Positions 62,653 through 64,000 of a stretch of 64,000 bases of DNA are shown one piece after another. The notes under the pieces are model-generated. The model had not been told where the DNA came from. It worked only from the letters and a program-made list of their open reading frames with translations, and searched no databases. Made by a program: the position numbers and the translations under genes. The stretch comes from Bermanella sp049115935 (lineage in GTDB: Bacteria; Pseudomonadota; Gammaproteobacteria; Pseudomonadales; Oceanobacteraceae), in assembly GCA_049115935.1 (NCBI GenBank), contig JAGDZK010000034.1, positions 11,721-75,720 on the forward strand, given 5' to 3'. Position 1 is the first letter of the stretch. Each line of letters opens with the position of its first letter.

Positions 62653-62869
62653 TACATCAGAGTATGTCAATAGGCCGTAATAGGGTAAACGGAAAATCAA
62701 GGCACTCATTTTTAAAACGTGACTATCCTATTAGTTCCGCTATTTTTCCAGCCTTGAAATCCTGATATTACCGGCGAGCTATTAGCCAGATTGACCTACT
62801 TAAAGAAACATTCGATGACTTGATGTAAAGTCCAGAATGTAGACCATATGGAAATTAATGAGAGATATC

Positions 62870-63829
62870 ATGGAAAAGAAACATAATCATGTGAGCCGAC
62901 TCATCACATCCGCGATTGCCTTTGCTTTAGTCACGCTGGGTTCTTTTGCCCAAGGAAGTACGGCCATGTATGTCAAAGTAAATGAAGGGACCAAGGAAGA
63001 GCGTACAATACCTGCAAACGATTTAATTAATTCAACGGTGGTTGTTTATAGTCGTAAAGAATACCCGTTAGAGTCCCGCCAAGGAATCGTGAAGAGCATT
63101 ACCGATGGAGCTGTGTATTTAGAAACAGAATACGGGGACTATAGCGACTTTATCAATGATGTAGCGATTATCACCAAGGAAGGCTATAAAGAATACACCA
63201 CCTCTACCAGGCACCGAATAATACGTGAATATGGAGAGCGTCAAGTAAAGAAATACATTCCCAAGCACTCGGTAGCGGCAGGTTTGACAGCTGATGATGA
63301 ATATCTCGATAACGGCACTAAAAGAATACCATTGCAAAAAATTAAAATACTTAGCGAGAGCTTGAATGATAAGCCAAAGTTATTTGATTTTATTGTTAGG
63401 AACAACCCTAGTTTCAAAACAACAAGTCTGGACATTGGTGAGCATGACAAGGCCCTTTCGTTCGTGCTAGCTCGTACTGCTATGCGAGGCGGGTTAGAAA
63501 TTAGTGTATTTATTACTGATGAGTACACCGTGTGGAGCATTAATCATAAAGCGGTGAAAAATCTAGATGAACTTACTGAATTTGGATTTATGTTAAATGG
63601 CAAAAAAATCCCGGTAGCCCGTCTCGCAAATAGTAATATCCAGACTGTGATGTCGAAAAACCTGAAAAAGTTAGAATACTCACCGGACATTAAAATATAT
63701 TTTGATTCCCCAGATCCAAAAGTATTTGGCTCGCTGTTTGAGATATCCAATAAAACATATACAGAAACTTTTGAAACCCTTATGACCATAAGTGCCCACC
63801 CAATTACTACAATAAAGCCGACGTTATAG
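62870..63829 (+). CDS. Secreted hypothetical protein
   Basis: A 319-residue exported protein, signal peptide to about …SFAQGSTA. ATG 62870 is favoured over 62858 because GAGA lies just ahead. The N-terminal part has short beta-strands rich in Tyr and Thr, with IPANDLINSTVVVYSRKEYPLESRQGIV; the C-terminal half shows no motif. It is not recognised, and it is bracketed by parDE and a dispersed repeat, so it may be accessory. Confidence 0.6.
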   Translation: MEKKHNHVSRLITSAIAFALVTLGSFAQGSTAMYVKVNEGTKEERTIPANDLINSTVVVYSRKEYPLESRQGIVKSITDGAVYLETEYGDYSDFINDVAIITKEGYKEYTTSTRHRIIREYGERQVKKYIPKHSVAAGLTADDEYLDNGTKRIPLQKIKILSESLNDKPKLFDFIVRNNPSFKTTSLDIGEHDKALSFVLARTAMRGGLEISVFITDEYTVWSINHKAVKNLDELTEFGFMLNGKKIPVARLANSNIQTVMSKNLKKLEYSPDIKIYFDSPDPKVFGSLFEISNKTYTETFETLMTISAHPITTIKPTL

Positions 63830-63830
63830 C

Positions 63831-64000
63831 CCGTAGGTTGGAAAAGAGTGGAACGAGCGCCTTCCAACATTTCAATCACCGGATGGCGCTTCGCTTATAC
63901 CTACCTACTTTAGAGTTGGCTTCTGGAAAACTAAAGCCCGTAGCGAGCGCCTGTCAGACAAGGCAAAATTTCTTTTAGGTGAGGCGCATAGCTCGCCTAT
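63831..64000. repeat. REP-like inverted repeats at the window end
   Basis: GTTGGAA (63837-63843) and TTCCAAC (63862-63868) form a hairpin inside a CCCGTAGGTTGG-type unit, and GTAGCGAGCGCCT is echoed in reverse by AGGCGCATAGCTCGC near the window edge. This is the style of dispersed intergenic repeats, but the copy is cut by the window. Confidence 0.4.

Noticed and set aside
1..64000. CRISPR array
   Set aside because: No regularly spaced direct repeats of 24-40 bases were seen; the only tandem repeats are coding (PETP linker).

Overview
The window looks like chromosome of a marine gammaproteobacterium of the Oceanospirillales/Pseudomonadales kind. The block from about 35.4 to 52.3 kb (htpX, a GGDEF protein, an endonuclease/exonuclease/phosphatase protein, dsbA, cytochromes c4 and c5, engB, polA, a DUF2782 protein, thrB, znuA-znuCB) follows the gene order I remember for Pseudomonas aeruginosa PA5487-PA5501. 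The genus cannot be fixed from sequence alone.

Layout. 0-5.6 kb: end of rep, a large repetitive beta-helix-like lipoprotein, a small STN-like periplasmic protein, an S1/P1-nuclease or phospholipase-C-fold secreted protein, and a cytochrome c5. 5.77-25.56 kb: a tRNA-Arg(CCG) gene whose last 28 bases recur, with one mismatch, at 25533-25560. The bracketed segment reads as a genomic island. It carries almost nothing except one 19-kb, seven-gene, translationally coupled operon on the minus strand. 25.7-35.3 kb: a G8-domain lipoprotein, a FecA-like TonB receptor, a sterol-desaturase-family protein, and an imelysin-like and a DUF4856-like lipoprotein behind a candidate Fur box. 35.4-52.3 kb: the conserved housekeeping block plus ergothioneine-type egtB-egtD. 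52.3-64 kb: SCO1, a MATE exporter, an exported ATP-dependent DNA ligase, a gamma-carbonic anhydrase, prlC, yheV, a GT9 glycosyltransferase, a parDE toxin-antitoxin pair, two REPIN-like repeats and two unknown secreted proteins.

The most interesting system is the island operon (6192-25142). In transcription order it encodes: a CHASE2/GAF/PAS histidine kinase whose catalytic signature residues appear degenerate; a stand-alone receiver; a 1074-residue membrane protein with two tandem PgsC/CapC-like units plus a large periplasmic part; an 837-residue single-pass periplasmic protein; a 282-residue exported protein with the motif order of gamma-polyglutamate hydrolase; a 1696-residue protein ending in a probable outer-membrane beta-barrel; and a 1409-residue protein with a complete PgsB/CapB-type amide-ligase core after a HEAT-like N-terminal half. 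I read this as a Gram-negative, envelope-spanning version of the poly-gamma-glutamate (or related amide-linked polymer) machine: CapB plus CapC synthesise and move the chain across the inner membrane, the periplasmic proteins guide or trim it, and the barrel exports it. The periplasmic half of the CapC-like protein appears to hold two inactive copies of the same hydrolase fold. No CapA/PgsA, PgsE or GGT-type CapD is present in the cluster.

A second find is a candidate small RNA at 42677-42776. It has a sigma-E-type promoter and two C-rich hairpin loops, and lies in the engB-polA interval where Spot 42 and ErsA sit in other gammaproteobacteria.
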